64,000 nt of DNA, from assembly GCF_000271845.1 (NCBI RefSeq), contig NZ_JH719395.1:2199231-2263230 (forward strand). Reading direction: 5' to 3'. The translations under genes were made by a program, and so were the position numbers. Of this stretch, positions 54,793 through 62,694 are shown piece by piece (within the stretch, counting starts at the first letter, position 1; every line of letters starts with the position of its first letter). The notes beneath the pieces were generated by a model. It had not been told where the DNA came from, searched no databases, and saw only the letters and a list, made by a program, of their open reading frames with translations. The stretch comes from Rhizobium leguminosarum bv. trifolii WSM2297 (lineage in GTDB: Bacteria > Pseudomonadota > Alphaproteobacteria > Rhizobiales > Rhizobiaceae).

Positions 54793-54818
54793 CCGGAACC
54801 CGCAAGCGCGGGTTCCGG
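54793..54818. terminator. intercistronic hairpin between chvE and gguA
   Basis: An 11-base perfect stem CCGGAACCCGC/GCGGGTTCCGG with loop AAGC, downstream of the chvE stop. No strong T-run follows on the minus strand. It probably lets most transcripts end or be protected after chvE, giving more binding protein than transporter. Confidence 0.7.
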
Positions 54819-54834
54819 CCTCCTGCTTAACTTC

Positions 54835-55899
54835 TTACTTCAGCTTGTCTTCAGAGTAGTAACCGCTGTCGACGAGGATCTGCTTGTAGTTGGTCTTGTC
54901 GACGGCAACCGGCTTCAGCAGATAGGACGGAACGACCTTGACGCCGTTGTCGTAGGTCTTGGTGTCGTTGACCTCAGGCTCCTTGCCGGACATGACGGCA
55001 TCGACCATGGCAACAGTGACCTTGGCAAGTTCGCGGGTGTCCTTGAAGATCGTCGAGTGCTGTTCGCCAGCGATGATCGACTTGACCGACGGGATTTCAG
55101 CGTCCTGGCCGGTGACGATCGGCAGCGGCTGAGCAGCCGTACCGTAACCAACGCCCTTCAGCGAGGAGATGATACCGATCGACAGACCGTCGTAAGGCGA
55201 CAGAACGGCGTCAACCTTGGCGTCGGTGTAGTTAGCCGAGAGCAGGTTGTCCATGCGTGCCTGGGCTGTTGCCGGATCCCAACGCAGGGTGCCGACCTTG
55301 TCCATGCCGGTCTGGCCGGACTTCACGACGAGCTTGCCCGAGTCGATGTAGGGCTGCAGGACCGACATCGCGCCATCGTAGAAGAAGAAGGCGTTGTTGT
55401 CGTCCGGCGAACCGCCGAACAGTTCGATGTTGAACGGGCCCTTGCCATCCTTGAGGCCGAGGCCGTCAACGATGGAGCCAGCCTGCAGAACGCCGACCTG
55501 GAAGTTGTCGAAGGTTGCGTAGTAATCGACATTGCCCGAATCGCGGATCAGGCGGTCATAAGCGATGACCTTGATGCCGGCGTCGTGAGCCTTCTGCAGA
55601 ACGTCGGAAAGCGTGGTGCCGTCGATCGAAGCGATGACGAGAACCTTGGCACCCTTGGTGACCATGTTTTCGATCTGCGAAAGCTGGTTCGGAATGTCGT
55701 CGTCGCCATACTGCAGGTCAGTGCTGTAACCGGCAGCCTGAAGCTGCTTGACGATGTTATTGCCGTCGTCGATCCAGCGGGCCGAAGCCTTGGTCGGCAT
55801 TGCAATGCCGACGGTGCCCTTGTCGGCAGCCATTGCCGGCGCAACGAACGAAGCGACGCCGAAGGCAGCCGCAGCCATCAATGAGATAATGGACTTCAT
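54835..55899 (-). CDS. chvE: periplasmic multiple-sugar-binding protein ChvE
   Basis: A 354-residue type I periplasmic-binding protein. The signal peptide is cleaved near residue 24 (ASFVAPAMA). The mature sequence has [55 protein letters not shown] and the ligand-binding [13 protein letters not shown]. It binds arabinose, galactose, glucose and related sugars. In Agrobacterium it also activates VirA (established). It is first in the operon and has a GGGAGAG ribosome site. Regulation by the divergent GbpR is expected. Confidence 0.96.
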   Translation of the reverse strand: MKSIISLMAAAAFGVASFVAPAMAADKGTVGIAMPTKASARWIDDGNNIVKQLQAAGYSTDLQYGDDDIPNQLSQIENMVTKGAKVLVIASIDGTTLSDVLQKAHDAGIKVIAYDRLIRDSGNVDYYATFDNFQVGVLQAGSIVDGLGLKDGKGPFNIELFGGSPDDNNAFFFYDGAMSVLQPYIDSGKLVVKSGQTGMDKVGTLRWDPATAQARMDNLLSANYTDAKVDAVLSPYDGLSIGIISSLKGVGYGTAAQPLPIVTGQDAEIPSVKSIIAGEQHSTIFKDTRELAKVTVAMVDAVMSGKEPEVNDTKTYDNGVKVVPSYLLKPVAVDKTNYKQILVDSGYYSEDKLK

Positions 55900-56105
55900 T
55901 TCTCTCTCCCTTGTTAATAGAGCAGCGGACGAAAAATCGCCCGCCCCGAAACTGTGGCAGGTTCCGTATTGGATAGTTACTTCAGATTGTGAGAAACGAA
56001 GTAGGTCTCCTCCACGATCTCACACGTGTTGAGTGCCAACCAGCACACGGCGGCAAACTGGTATGGATTCCTATAACTGTCAAATAGAATAAGTGGTAAA
56101 GTGCA

Positions 56106-56127
56106 TAACAATTTTGGTATATCGTTA
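56106..56127. promoter_or_regulatory. possible GbpR-binding dyad in the chvE-gbpR divergent region
   Basis: TAAC and GTTA are paired across 14 bases between the two divergent genes, a spacing seen in LysR-type sites. The whole 271-base gap (55900-56170) is AT-rich and is the expected target of GbpR, but this particular dyad is weak. Confidence 0.3.
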
Positions 56128-56170
56128 AAAAGTATTACTTTTGATGGAGCGCAGCGAGGAGGCTGCAACC

Positions 56171-57178
56171 ATGACGATTGTTTCAGAGCCCATTTCGATG
56201 GATCACGTCGATATCCACAGTGATAGTTTCGGCAATGACAGCCTTTTACGTGCAGGACTTAAGCTGAATCACCTAAGGATGATCGTCGCAATCGAAGATA
56301 GCGGACAGATTTCCGCAGCTGCGGAAGTCCTGAACATTTCGCAGCCCGCCGCATCGCGCATGCTGTCCGAAATGGAATCAATCACCAAGACTCAGCTCTA
56401 TGAACGCGTCGCCCGCGGCGTGGTGCTGACGACCTTCGGCGCGGCGCTTGCGAGACGGGCGCGGAAGATCCTGCTGGAGCTGCGCGAGGCAAGCCGCGAG
56501 ATCGGCGAACTGAAGAGCGGCAAGGGCGGCTCGGTCTTCATCGGCGCGGTGACGGCGCCGGCCATGAGCCTCGTCGTGCCGGCGATCAACAGGGTGCGCA
56601 AGGCCTATCCTGGCATCGAGATCAACATTCAGGTGGAGACCAGCAATGTGCTCGCCCGCGAGTTGCTCGCCGCCCGCCACGACTTCGTCATCGGCCGCAT
56701 CCCCGACGACCTCAACCCGCGCCTGTTCGAGGTGAAGGAGATCGGCATCGAGCGGGCCTGCCTGATCGTGCGCAACCGCCACCCGCTACTGAAAAGGAAG
56801 AAGACCAGCAGCCTTTCCGACATCAGGGATTACGACTGGGTGTTCCAGCCGCCGGGTACGCTGCTGCGCCGGACGATCGAGGAAATTTTCCTGTCGAGCG
56901 GCGTGGCGTTGCCGGAAAATATCGTCAACACCTCCTCGCTGCTGCTGACCTGCGCCATCGTCTGCGGAACCGATGCGATCGCTCCTGTTGCGACCGACGT
57001 CGCCCAATTCCTGTCCAGCCAGAGCGCCAGGGCTTCCGATGTGCGCACGCTGCCGATCGATTTCGACATCAACGTGAAACCCTACAGCCTGATCACCGCC
57101 AGAGAACGGGCGCTGCCGCCGAGCGCCAAGCTGCTCTATGACATCATTCTGGAGGAGAGCCTGAAGCAGGCGGGCTAG
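56171..57178 (+). CDS. gbpR: LysR-family galactose/arabinose operon regulator GbpR
   Basis: A 335-residue regulator. The helix-turn-helix is HLRMIVAIEDSGQISAAAEVLNISQPAASRMLSEME and is followed by a LysR effector domain (GSVFIGAVTAPAMSLVVPAINRV; LLAARHDFVIGRIPDDLNP). The start at ATG 56171 is fixed by GAGGAGG eight bases upstream. GbpR of Agrobacterium controls chvE in response to sugars, and the divergent arrangement is conserved here. It probably acts on the whole chvE-gguABC-ara operon. Confidence 0.93.
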   Translation: MTIVSEPISMDHVDIHSDSFGNDSLLRAGLKLNHLRMIVAIEDSGQISAAAEVLNISQPAASRMLSEMESITKTQLYERVARGVVLTTFGAALARRARKILLELREASREIGELKSGKGGSVFIGAVTAPAMSLVVPAINRVRKAYPGIEINIQVETSNVLARELLAARHDFVIGRIPDDLNPRLFEVKEIGIERACLIVRNRHPLLKRKKTSSLSDIRDYDWVFQPPGTLLRRTIEEIFLSSGVALPENIVNTSSLLLTCAIVCGTDAIAPVATDVAQFLSSQSARASDVRTLPIDFDINVKPYSLITARERALPPSAKLLYDIILEESLKQAG

Positions 57179-57229
57179 AGCATGACGCCGAAAAGTGTAA
57201 GCGGCTTTCGGGCCACATCATGCTCCAAC
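57177..57229. repeat. rhizobial palindromic repeat (GAGCATGA...TCATGCTC type)
   Basis: GAGCATGACGCCGAAAAG pairs imperfectly with CTTTCGGGCCACATCATGCTC, directly after the gbpR stop. This word is, in my recollection, a common rhizobial intergenic repeat, and it may help end transcription of gbpR. Confidence 0.65.
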
Positions 57230-57267
57230 GATTTTACCGCAAGCCCGGCGCCATCTTGCCCCTCTTT

Positions 57268-57340
57268 AATGCGCGCCGGAGCAATTCCAGCACAAGACGC
57301 AGCGGTTTTTTGCGTCCGGAAATTGCGTAGAAAAATTAGA
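57268..57340. repeat. second rhizobial intergenic repeat (GCAATTCCAG...CCGGAAATTGC type)
   Basis: Words GCGCCGGAGCAATTCCAG and GCGGTTTTTTGCGTCCGGAAATTGCG form an imperfect inverted repeat that resembles a widespread rhizobial and agrobacterial intergenic element. Together with the repeat at 57177-57229 it fills the gbpR to J-domain gene gap. Confidence 0.55.
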
Positions 57341-57386
57341 GCACGTCGGTGTTTCGAAGAAACCGGCATGCTCTCGAGGGACGCGG

Positions 57387-57845
57387 ATGCTGTTCGGACA
57401 GTCGGTATTTCAATCAGTCCTCGAGCGGCTGAAGGCGGAGGACGAGACGGCCGAAGAGGCTGAGGCGCCGGCCGGCCATCGCGTCTCCGGCCTCGGCACC
57501 GGGCTTGCCTTCGATATCCTGGAGGGGGTGTCCGTCGCCTCGCAGCGCGTCGGCCAAGCCTATTTCGACAATCTGGAACACGAAACCCCGGAGTTCGTGG
57601 AGAAGCCTGCGCCTCCACCCGAGCCCGTCATGCCGGACCATCTCACCCGCACCGCGCCGCAAGAGGTTGCCGCCGAATTGGCGATCTCGGCGGCCGATAC
57701 GCCGCTGACACTCGGCGAGAAGCGCCGAGCCTTCGCTCGGGCCAATCACCCCGACGGCGTCGCCCTGCCCTTCCGCGACAATGCGACGAAGCGCATGATG
57801 CTGGCCAATCTGCTCATCGACGAGGCGCTGCGGCAGCTGCGCTGA
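57387..57845 (+). CDS. small J-domain-like protein
   Basis: A 152-residue protein. The last 45 residues (LTLGEKRRAFARANHPDGVALPFRDN...) resemble the end of a J domain with an intact HPD motif (NHPD) and the following helix (RMMLANLLIDEALRQL). The N-terminal part is acidic and variable (ERLKAEDETAEEAEAP). HPD proteins stimulate Hsp70 ATPase, so it may be a DnaK co-chaperone of limited scope (inference). GAGGGA precedes the ATG. Its stop codon abuts the stop codon of the convergent gene on the other strand. Confidence 0.78.
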   Translation: MLFGQSVFQSVLERLKAEDETAEEAEAPAGHRVSGLGTGLAFDILEGVSVASQRVGQAYFDNLEHETPEFVEKPAPPPEPVMPDHLTRTAPQEVAAELAISAADTPLTLGEKRRAFARANHPDGVALPFRDNATKRMMLANLLIDEALRQLR

Positions 57846-58130
57846 TTATTCCGCCTGCCCGTCCTTGGAGGGTTTTTCCGCAGATGTCTCCTCCGCGTCC
57901 GCCTCTTCGGCAGCGTCAGGCTCGGCTGCTGCCGCGGTGACCGTCTGCTGCGGCTTGAAGGTCCAAAACAGCATATAGAAGGAATAGGCGCCCGCCGCCC
58001 CCGCCAGCACCGCCCAGAACGGATCGCCGGTGACGAGTTCGACCCCGGTCCAGCCGAAGCAGACGGCAACGATGGCAATCCGCACCCAGAGGCGCCGGTA
58101 TGCCGGATGGTTCGGATCGATCAGTTGCAT
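57846..58130 (-). CDS. small membrane protein with acidic tail
   Basis: A 94-residue protein from ATG 58128-58130 with GGGG upstream. The frame goes further up but without supporting codon pattern. Two hydrophobic segments (VRIAIVAVCFGWTGVELV; FWAVLAGAAGAYSFYMLFWTF) are followed by an acidic Ala/Glu tail (EPDAAEEADAEETSAEKPSKD). I do not recognise the family. The gene is convergent with and directly adjacent to the J-domain-like gene. Confidence 0.75.
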   Translation of the reverse strand: MQLIDPNHPAYRRLWVRIAIVAVCFGWTGVELVTGDPFWAVLAGAAGAYSFYMLFWTFKPQQTVTAAAAEPDAAEEADAEETSAEKPSKDGQAE

Positions 58131-58325
58131 CTTTGCCCCGTGGTCGCATATGTCACACTGCGTTAGCATGTGTCGCACTGCCCTCGGCCCGTGCGCGCTT
58201 GTCTTTAGTTCGAATCTTGCAAATGTGAAAGAGCCGCGGGCTTGACGCCGCGCATAGATGATGGAATGAAAATTCCAGATTTTTAGCAATTCGGTTCATT
58301 TGTTCCGAATTCAACGGAGGTTGCA

Positions 58326-59318
58326 ATGACAGTGAGATTTGGTCTTCTCGGCGCCGGCCGCATCGGCAAGGTTCATGCGAAAGCCGTCAGCGGCGACGCC
58401 AATGCGAAGCTCGTCGCGGTTGCCGATGCCTTTCCGCAGGCGGCCGAGGCGATTGCATCAGCCTATGGCTGCGAAGTCCGCACCATCGAGGCGATCGAGG
58501 CCGCCGGGGATATCGACGCCGTCGTCATTTGCACGCCGACCGACACCCATGCCGATCTGATCGAGCGTTTCGCCCGCGCCGGCAAGGCGATCTTCTGTGA
58601 AAAGCCGATCGACCTCGATGTCGCCCGCGTCAAGGCCTGCATCAAGGTGGTGGAAGAGACCGGCGCCAAGCTGATGGTCGGCTTCAACCGCCGCTTCGAC
58701 CCGCATTTCATGGCGGTTCGCAAGGTGATCGACGACGGCAAGATCGGCGATGTCGAGATGGTGACGATCACCTCGCGCGATCCCGGCGCCCCGCCGGTGG
58801 ATTATATCAAGCGCTCGGGCGGCATCTTCCGCGACATGACGATCCACGATTTCGACATGGCCCGCTTCCTGCTCGGCGAAGAGCCGGTCTCGGTGCTGGC
58901 GACGGCCGCCGTGCTGGTGGATAAGGCGATCGGAGAAGCCGGCGACTATGACAGCGTCTCGGTGATCCTGCAGACCAAATCCGGCAAGCAGGCCGTCATC
59001 TCCAACTCCCGCCGCGCCACCTATGGCTACGACCAGCGCATCGAAGCGCACGGCTCCAAGGGCATGGCTGCGGCCGAAAACCAGCGCCCGGTCTCGATCG
59101 AAGTGGCAAACGGCGACGGCTATACCCGCCCGCCGCTGCATGACTTCTTCATGACACGCTATACCGAAGCCTATGCCAACGAGATCGCCGCCTTCATCGC
59201 CGCCATCGAAAAAGGCACCAAGATTTCACCGTCCGGCGCCGATGGTCTTGCAGCGCTGGCGCTTGCCGACGCCGCAGTCCAGTCGGTTCGGGAAGGCAAG
59301 CTGATCAAGATCGGCTGA
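58326..59318 (+). CDS. iolG: myo-inositol 2-dehydrogenase
   Basis: A 330-residue Gfo/Idh/MocA-family enzyme that oxidises myo-inositol to 2-keto-myo-inositol with NAD. The Rossmann fold is FGLLGAGRIGKVHAKAV, followed by ICTPTDTHADLI, the family motif CEKPIDLD with its Lys, MVGFNRRFDPHF and the catalytic region FRDMTIHDFDMARFLLGEEP. The HDFD motif is typical of inositol dehydrogenases. CGGAGG precedes the ATG. No other inositol gene is in the window. Confidence 0.92.
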   Translation: MTVRFGLLGAGRIGKVHAKAVSGDANAKLVAVADAFPQAAEAIASAYGCEVRTIEAIEAAGDIDAVVICTPTDTHADLIERFARAGKAIFCEKPIDLDVARVKACIKVVEETGAKLMVGFNRRFDPHFMAVRKVIDDGKIGDVEMVTITSRDPGAPPVDYIKRSGGIFRDMTIHDFDMARFLLGEEPVSVLATAAVLVDKAIGEAGDYDSVSVILQTKSGKQAVISNSRRATYGYDQRIEAHGSKGMAAAENQRPVSIEVANGDGYTRPPLHDFFMTRYTEAYANEIAAFIAAIEKGTKISPSGADGLAALALADAAVQSVREGKLIKIG

Positions 59319-59350
59319 CGGCCCTCTCCCGACCGGAAGCCATGCATGAG

Positions 59351-59374
59351 ATGGCCGGGCACACGCCCGGCCAT
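59351..59374 (+). terminator. hairpin downstream of iolG
   Basis: A perfect 10-base stem ATGGCCGGGC/GCCCGGCCAT with loop ACAC, 32 bases after the iolG stop. It is followed by TTCGCGTTT, only weakly T-rich, so it may act as a terminator or 3'-end protection. Confidence 0.6.
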
Positions 59375-59505
59375 TTCGCGTTTGATGCCACTGTTCGGCG
59401 GCGAGTTTTCCTTGGACCGATGAGGGGCCGGCGAAGACCACGTAATCGTCGCTGCTGCGGCCGTATTCGCGCTATCTTGCTCCAGAATCCACCCCACCCT
59501 CCGTC

Positions 59506-59528
59506 GTCCTCGGGCCCGACCCGAGGAC
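59506..59528. repeat. short palindrome in intergenic mosaic
   Basis: GTCCTCGGG and CCCGAGGAC flank CCCGA. It lies in the same repeat-rich stretch that the IS element entered and looks like one unit of a rhizobial mosaic. Confidence 0.55.
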
Positions 59529-59573
59529 CCACTTTGGCTTCGATCAGCAACGAGAATGGATCCCAGGCTCAAG

Positions 59574-60826
59574 TGTAAAGCCCGGATACATACCTGACAG
59601 ATGTTCGGAGACATGCCTGACAGTCAGTCCTGGCTTTTGAGATCGATTTTTGCGACCTGCGTTGCGCCGAAGAAGACGCCGTAGAGACCGTCGTACTGGA
59701 GCGGGCGGATGGCGAGACGTTCGGTTTTGAAGGCGTTGGGCACGCGCCAGAATCGCCCCTTGAAGCTGACATAGCCCTTGGTTGTTCCAACGCGGCGCAC
59801 GATTTCACCGCTGTCATAGACCGGTTCGGGCAGGCGGTCGGGAAAGGGACGCGATGAGGGACGGTAGCGGCTCGCCGGCACGGCCATGTCGATGCCCTGG
59901 TGGGGGCGGTGATGGTTGTAGATGTCGCGCCAGCGGTCGAAGGCGTGTTGCGCCTGAGCGTGGCTGGCGAGCGTGGCGAAGTCGAAGACCTCGGCCTTGA
60001 GGCTGCGGTGGAAGCGTTCGTTCTTGCCGCGGCCCTGGGGATGATAGGGCCTGGCATGGATGAGGTCGATGCCGAGTTTGAGCAGCCAGACGCGCAACCT
60101 TGTCCATTGGTTGGGCACGCCGGTGCCCCACGGCCTGCCGTTGTCGGTATAGATGGCCATCGGCAAGCCGTGGCGGCGCAGGATCGGCTCCAGCCGGCCG
60201 CGAACGGTCAGCATGCGCTCGTCGGCGCAGGCTTCGAGCCCGACGGCGAAGCGGGAATGGTCGTCGATGACCGTCAGCGGATGGCACCAGAGGCCCGAGA
60301 CGAGCTGCGTGCGACCCTTGAAGTCCATCTGCCAGAGCAGGTTGGGCGCCTCGCGCTCAAAGCGGCCGAGCGCCGGCTGCCCGCCCATCTGCGGCCCGAT
60401 GCGGTCGTGGCGCACCAGGATGGCATGGACGGTGGAGGCAGCTGGCGGCGCTGTCCCGAGATCCTGCAGCCGGCGGGCGATCTTGCGCGCGCCCCAGGCC
60501 GGATGTTCGTCGCGTATATCCAGCACCGCGCCTTCGAGATCGACGGCGGTGCGCCGCGGGCTCGCATGCGGCCGGCGGGAGCGGTCCTCTCCCGGCTCGC
60601 CTGCCAGCAGACGCTGCAGCCAGACATAGCCTGTCTGCCGGCTGATGCCGAAGCGCTGGCAAAGCGCAGAGACATTCGCACCCTCAAGCCCCGCCAACCG
60701 GCAGAATTCCAAACGTTCATCCACAACTGACCTCGACCGCCAAACCATGCCGACCTCCCGAAAAATCATCTCGAAAGTGTCAGGCATGTCTCCGAACATC
60801 TGTCAGGTATGTATCCGGGCTTTACA
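59574..60826 (-). mobile_element. complete IS481-family insertion sequence
   Basis: A 1253-base element. The ends at 59574-59622 and 60778-60826 are 49-base perfect inverted repeats (starting TGTAAAGCCCGGATACATAC). A 5-base direct repeat TCAAG flanks it. One intact transposase gene fills the interior. The perfect ends and intact gene suggest recent insertion and possible mobility. Confidence 0.95.
59624..60799 (-). CDS. IS481-family transposase
   Basis: A 391-residue DDE transposase. An N-terminal helix-turn-helix (CQRFGISRQTGYVWLQRLL) precedes the rve core: first Asp in WQMDFKGRTQLVSG, second in AIYTDNGRPWGTG, Glu in RGKNERFHRSLKAEVF. The C-terminal YDSGEIVRRVGTTKGYVSFKGR is typical of IS481. 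The annotated start may instead lie at MVWRSRS (about 60748), which would leave the inverted repeat non-coding. The gene shows no frameshift. Confidence 0.93.
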   Translation of the reverse strand: MFGDMPDTFEMIFREVGMVWRSRSVVDERLEFCRLAGLEGANVSALCQRFGISRQTGYVWLQRLLAGEPGEDRSRRPHASPRRTAVDLEGAVLDIRDEHPAWGARKIARRLQDLGTAPPAASTVHAILVRHDRIGPQMGGQPALGRFEREAPNLLWQMDFKGRTQLVSGLWCHPLTVIDDHSRFAVGLEACADERMLTVRGRLEPILRRHGLPMAIYTDNGRPWGTGVPNQWTRLRVWLLKLGIDLIHARPYHPQGRGKNERFHRSLKAEVFDFATLASHAQAQHAFDRWRDIYNHHRPHQGIDMAVPASRYRPSSRPFPDRLPEPVYDSGEIVRRVGTTKGYVSFKGRFWRVPNAFKTERLAIRPLQYDGLYGVFFGATQVAKIDLKSQD

Positions 60827-60840
60827 TCAAGGCCTGGGAT

Positions 60841-61244
60841 GACGGAGTGTGGGGGCGCCTTCTGCCAAACTCGCCGTCGCCGCACAGAACGATGCGCCAC
60901 GCTTCGTGCCCAACGCGGCGCCGTATGGCCTATAGGCCCTTATCCGACCCTTCGGGCCATAACCGGGGCGAGGCGCGGGTCTCGACCCGTCCTTCGGCCC
61001 CCCGCTGGGGAGAAGAGAAGGCGGTGGGCAAGACCGGCCCGCCATCCACCTGCGGCACTGAGCGGCTCCAAACACGACCTCTCCCACCCTCATTCCTGTG
61101 CCTGTCACAGGAATCCAGCCACCGCGCGTCGACGCGGTGAATGAATCCATTGGAGCTTTGAAACAGTCTCTCGCGCCCAAGGACTTGGGCGCACTGGATT
61201 CCTGTGACGGGCACAGGAATGAGGGAGCAGGAGGAGATGTGTCC
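60841..61244. other. repeat-rich region between IS element and ROK regulator gene
   Basis: No gene is seen. The stretch has mosaic words (CGCTGGGGAGAAGAGAAGG near 61000, TTATCCGACCCTTCGGGCC near 60940) and the large inverted repeat at 61088-61224. The open frames crossing it are Arg/Pro-rich shadows. Confidence 0.5.
61088..61224. repeat. inverted-repeat element with 31-base arms
   Basis: Arms 61088-61118 (CCTCATTCCTGTGCCTGTCA...) and 61194-61224 are reverse complements with one mismatch, around a 75-base centre. Each arm contains its own short palindrome (TTCCTGTG.. CACAGGAA). It lies just downstream of the ROK regulator gene's stop and may end its transcript. Confidence 0.75.
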
Positions 61245-62468
61245 CTAATCCCCGCTCTGGACCCCCGAGATCACAATGTCCTGGTCGATCACCGAGAGCG
61301 CCCGGTTGAGATGGCCTTCGAAGACGAGGATTGGTTCGTCGGTGACGACGCGGATTTCCGGCATGGCTTCCATGCGGACGATGTGCGATTGGCCGAGGCC
61401 CTCCTCGATGCCCTGGCGGAGAAGGTCGTAGTAGCGGGTGCCGGGGCCGGTGATGGCGATGGGCATGCGTTCGGTCAGGCTCAGCATGCGCGACAGGCCG
61501 TTGCCCAGCGCCAGGCCGGCCTGACGGAAGGCGAAGGCGGAGGTGCGGTGGCCCTGGCGGGCTTTGGCGGCGATCTTGTCGAGTTCGGCGACCGGCACGA
61601 ATTTGGCGGGGATGGTATCGAGCGGCACTTCGAAGGCGCTGCGCAGAATGGCGTAGAAGCCGGCATAGGCTTCGATGCAGCCGCGCGTGCCGCAGCGGCA
61701 GAGGCCGCCACCCGCCATGTGCAGCATATGCCCGAAATTGGGCGCCGAGATCTCCTGGCCGGTCTGATGGCCGCGCCGGACGATGCCGAGGCCGATGCTG
61801 TGGCCGAGCGACAGGGCGGCCAGCGAGCGGAAATCGGCGCCCTTGACGATCTCTTCGCGCGCGCCGAGGGCGGCTGCGACCAGCAGCGTCTCATTGTCGA
61901 GGATGACCTTGGCCTGCCATTCCGGCCGCAGCACCGATTCGAAATCGATCTGATCGCTGCCGAAGATCGGCGACCACAGAAGCACCGGCTCGGTGGAATT
62001 GACCAGCCCCTTGGAGCTGATCGAAATCAGCAGCACCTTTTCTTGGCGGATCCTGGAGCGATCGAGAATGCGCGAGAGACCGGCGCGCACCGCCTGGACG
62101 AAGCGGGCAGCCCCTGCCGGATCATGCGAGCGCTCCTCGCCGAACCGGTCGATCAGCTTGCCGGCATAATCCACCAGCGAATATTGCACCGCATCCGAGG
62201 AGATGATGACGACGATGAGATAGCCGCAGTCGCGTCGCTGGCGCAGAAGCACGCGCGGCCGGCCGCGGCCGCTTGCCGGCTGATGCTCCGATTTTTCGAT
62301 GATCTGGGCGCGTTCCAGGTCGGCTGTGATCGCCGAGATGGTGGCCGAGGAAAGGCCGGTGAAATCCGATATCTCGGTATGCGCCAACTGACCGTGGCGG
62401 CGCAGCACGGACAGCACGAGCACGCTGTTTCTCTGCCGGACCAGCTCCGTGCTCGACTTGGTCAGCAT
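61245..62468 (-). CDS. xylR: ROK-family transcriptional repressor, probably xylose regulator
   Basis: A 407-residue repressor. The winged-helix domain is RQRNSVLVLSVLRRHGQLAHTEISDFTGLSSATISAITADLE. The ROK sugar-kinase-like part has LSLGHSIGLGIV and the zinc motif LCRCGTRGCIEAYAG. The ATG at 62466-62468 has GGAGGAGAGG upstream; a further in-frame ATG lies 16 codons before. It is divergent from xylF, so it probably represses xylose uptake genes. The symbol is inferred from that position. Confidence 0.88.
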   Translation of the reverse strand: MLTKSSTELVRQRNSVLVLSVLRRHGQLAHTEISDFTGLSSATISAITADLERAQIIEKSEHQPASGRGRPRVLLRQRRDCGYLIVVIISSDAVQYSLVDYAGKLIDRFGEERSHDPAGAARFVQAVRAGLSRILDRSRIRQEKVLLISISSKGLVNSTEPVLLWSPIFGSDQIDFESVLRPEWQAKVILDNETLLVAAALGAREEIVKGADFRSLAALSLGHSIGLGIVRRGHQTGQEISAPNFGHMLHMAGGGLCRCGTRGCIEAYAGFYAILRSAFEVPLDTIPAKFVPVAELDKIAAKARQGHRTSAFAFRQAGLALGNGLSRMLSLTERMPIAITGPGTRYYDLLRQGIEEGLGQSHIVRMEAMPEIRVVTDEPILVFEGHLNRALSVIDQDIVISGVQSGD

Positions 62469-62590
62469 GAATGCCGCCCTCTCCTCCTGCTTATTCGCCT
62501 TTGCTTTCCACTGCATCTCCGGCCGCTGCTGCGCAAGGAAATTAAGCCGGCAGTCCAGTGTTGACAGCTGAAAAAATCTCTGACATCAAA

Positions 62591-62609
62591 TTTCTCGACT
62601 GTCGAGAAA
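62591..62609. promoter_or_regulatory. probable operator of the ROK regulator upstream of xylF
   Basis: A perfect 19-base palindrome TTTCTCGACTGTCGAGAAA centred on one base, with a further half-site TTCCTCGACAG at 62621-62631. It lies about 86 bases before the xylF start. Odd-centred TTTC..GAAA dyads of this size fit NagC/XylR-like ROK repressors. Confidence 0.7.
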
Positions 62610-62694
62610 ATAATCCGAATTTCCTCGACAGCTTTTTCGCGGTGGCCGGAGGAAGCATGGGCTGGGCCGGTCGCAACTCACTCGGGAGGACATT

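Larger units (their letters stand above)
59560..60840. repeat. palindromic repeat split by the IS element
   Basis: The half-site ATCCCAGGC (59560-59568) and its complement GCCTGGGAT (60832-60840) were originally separated by only TCAAG. The IS sits exactly between the arms, and TCAAG is now duplicated at both ends (59569-59573 and 60827-60831). Confidence 0.85.
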
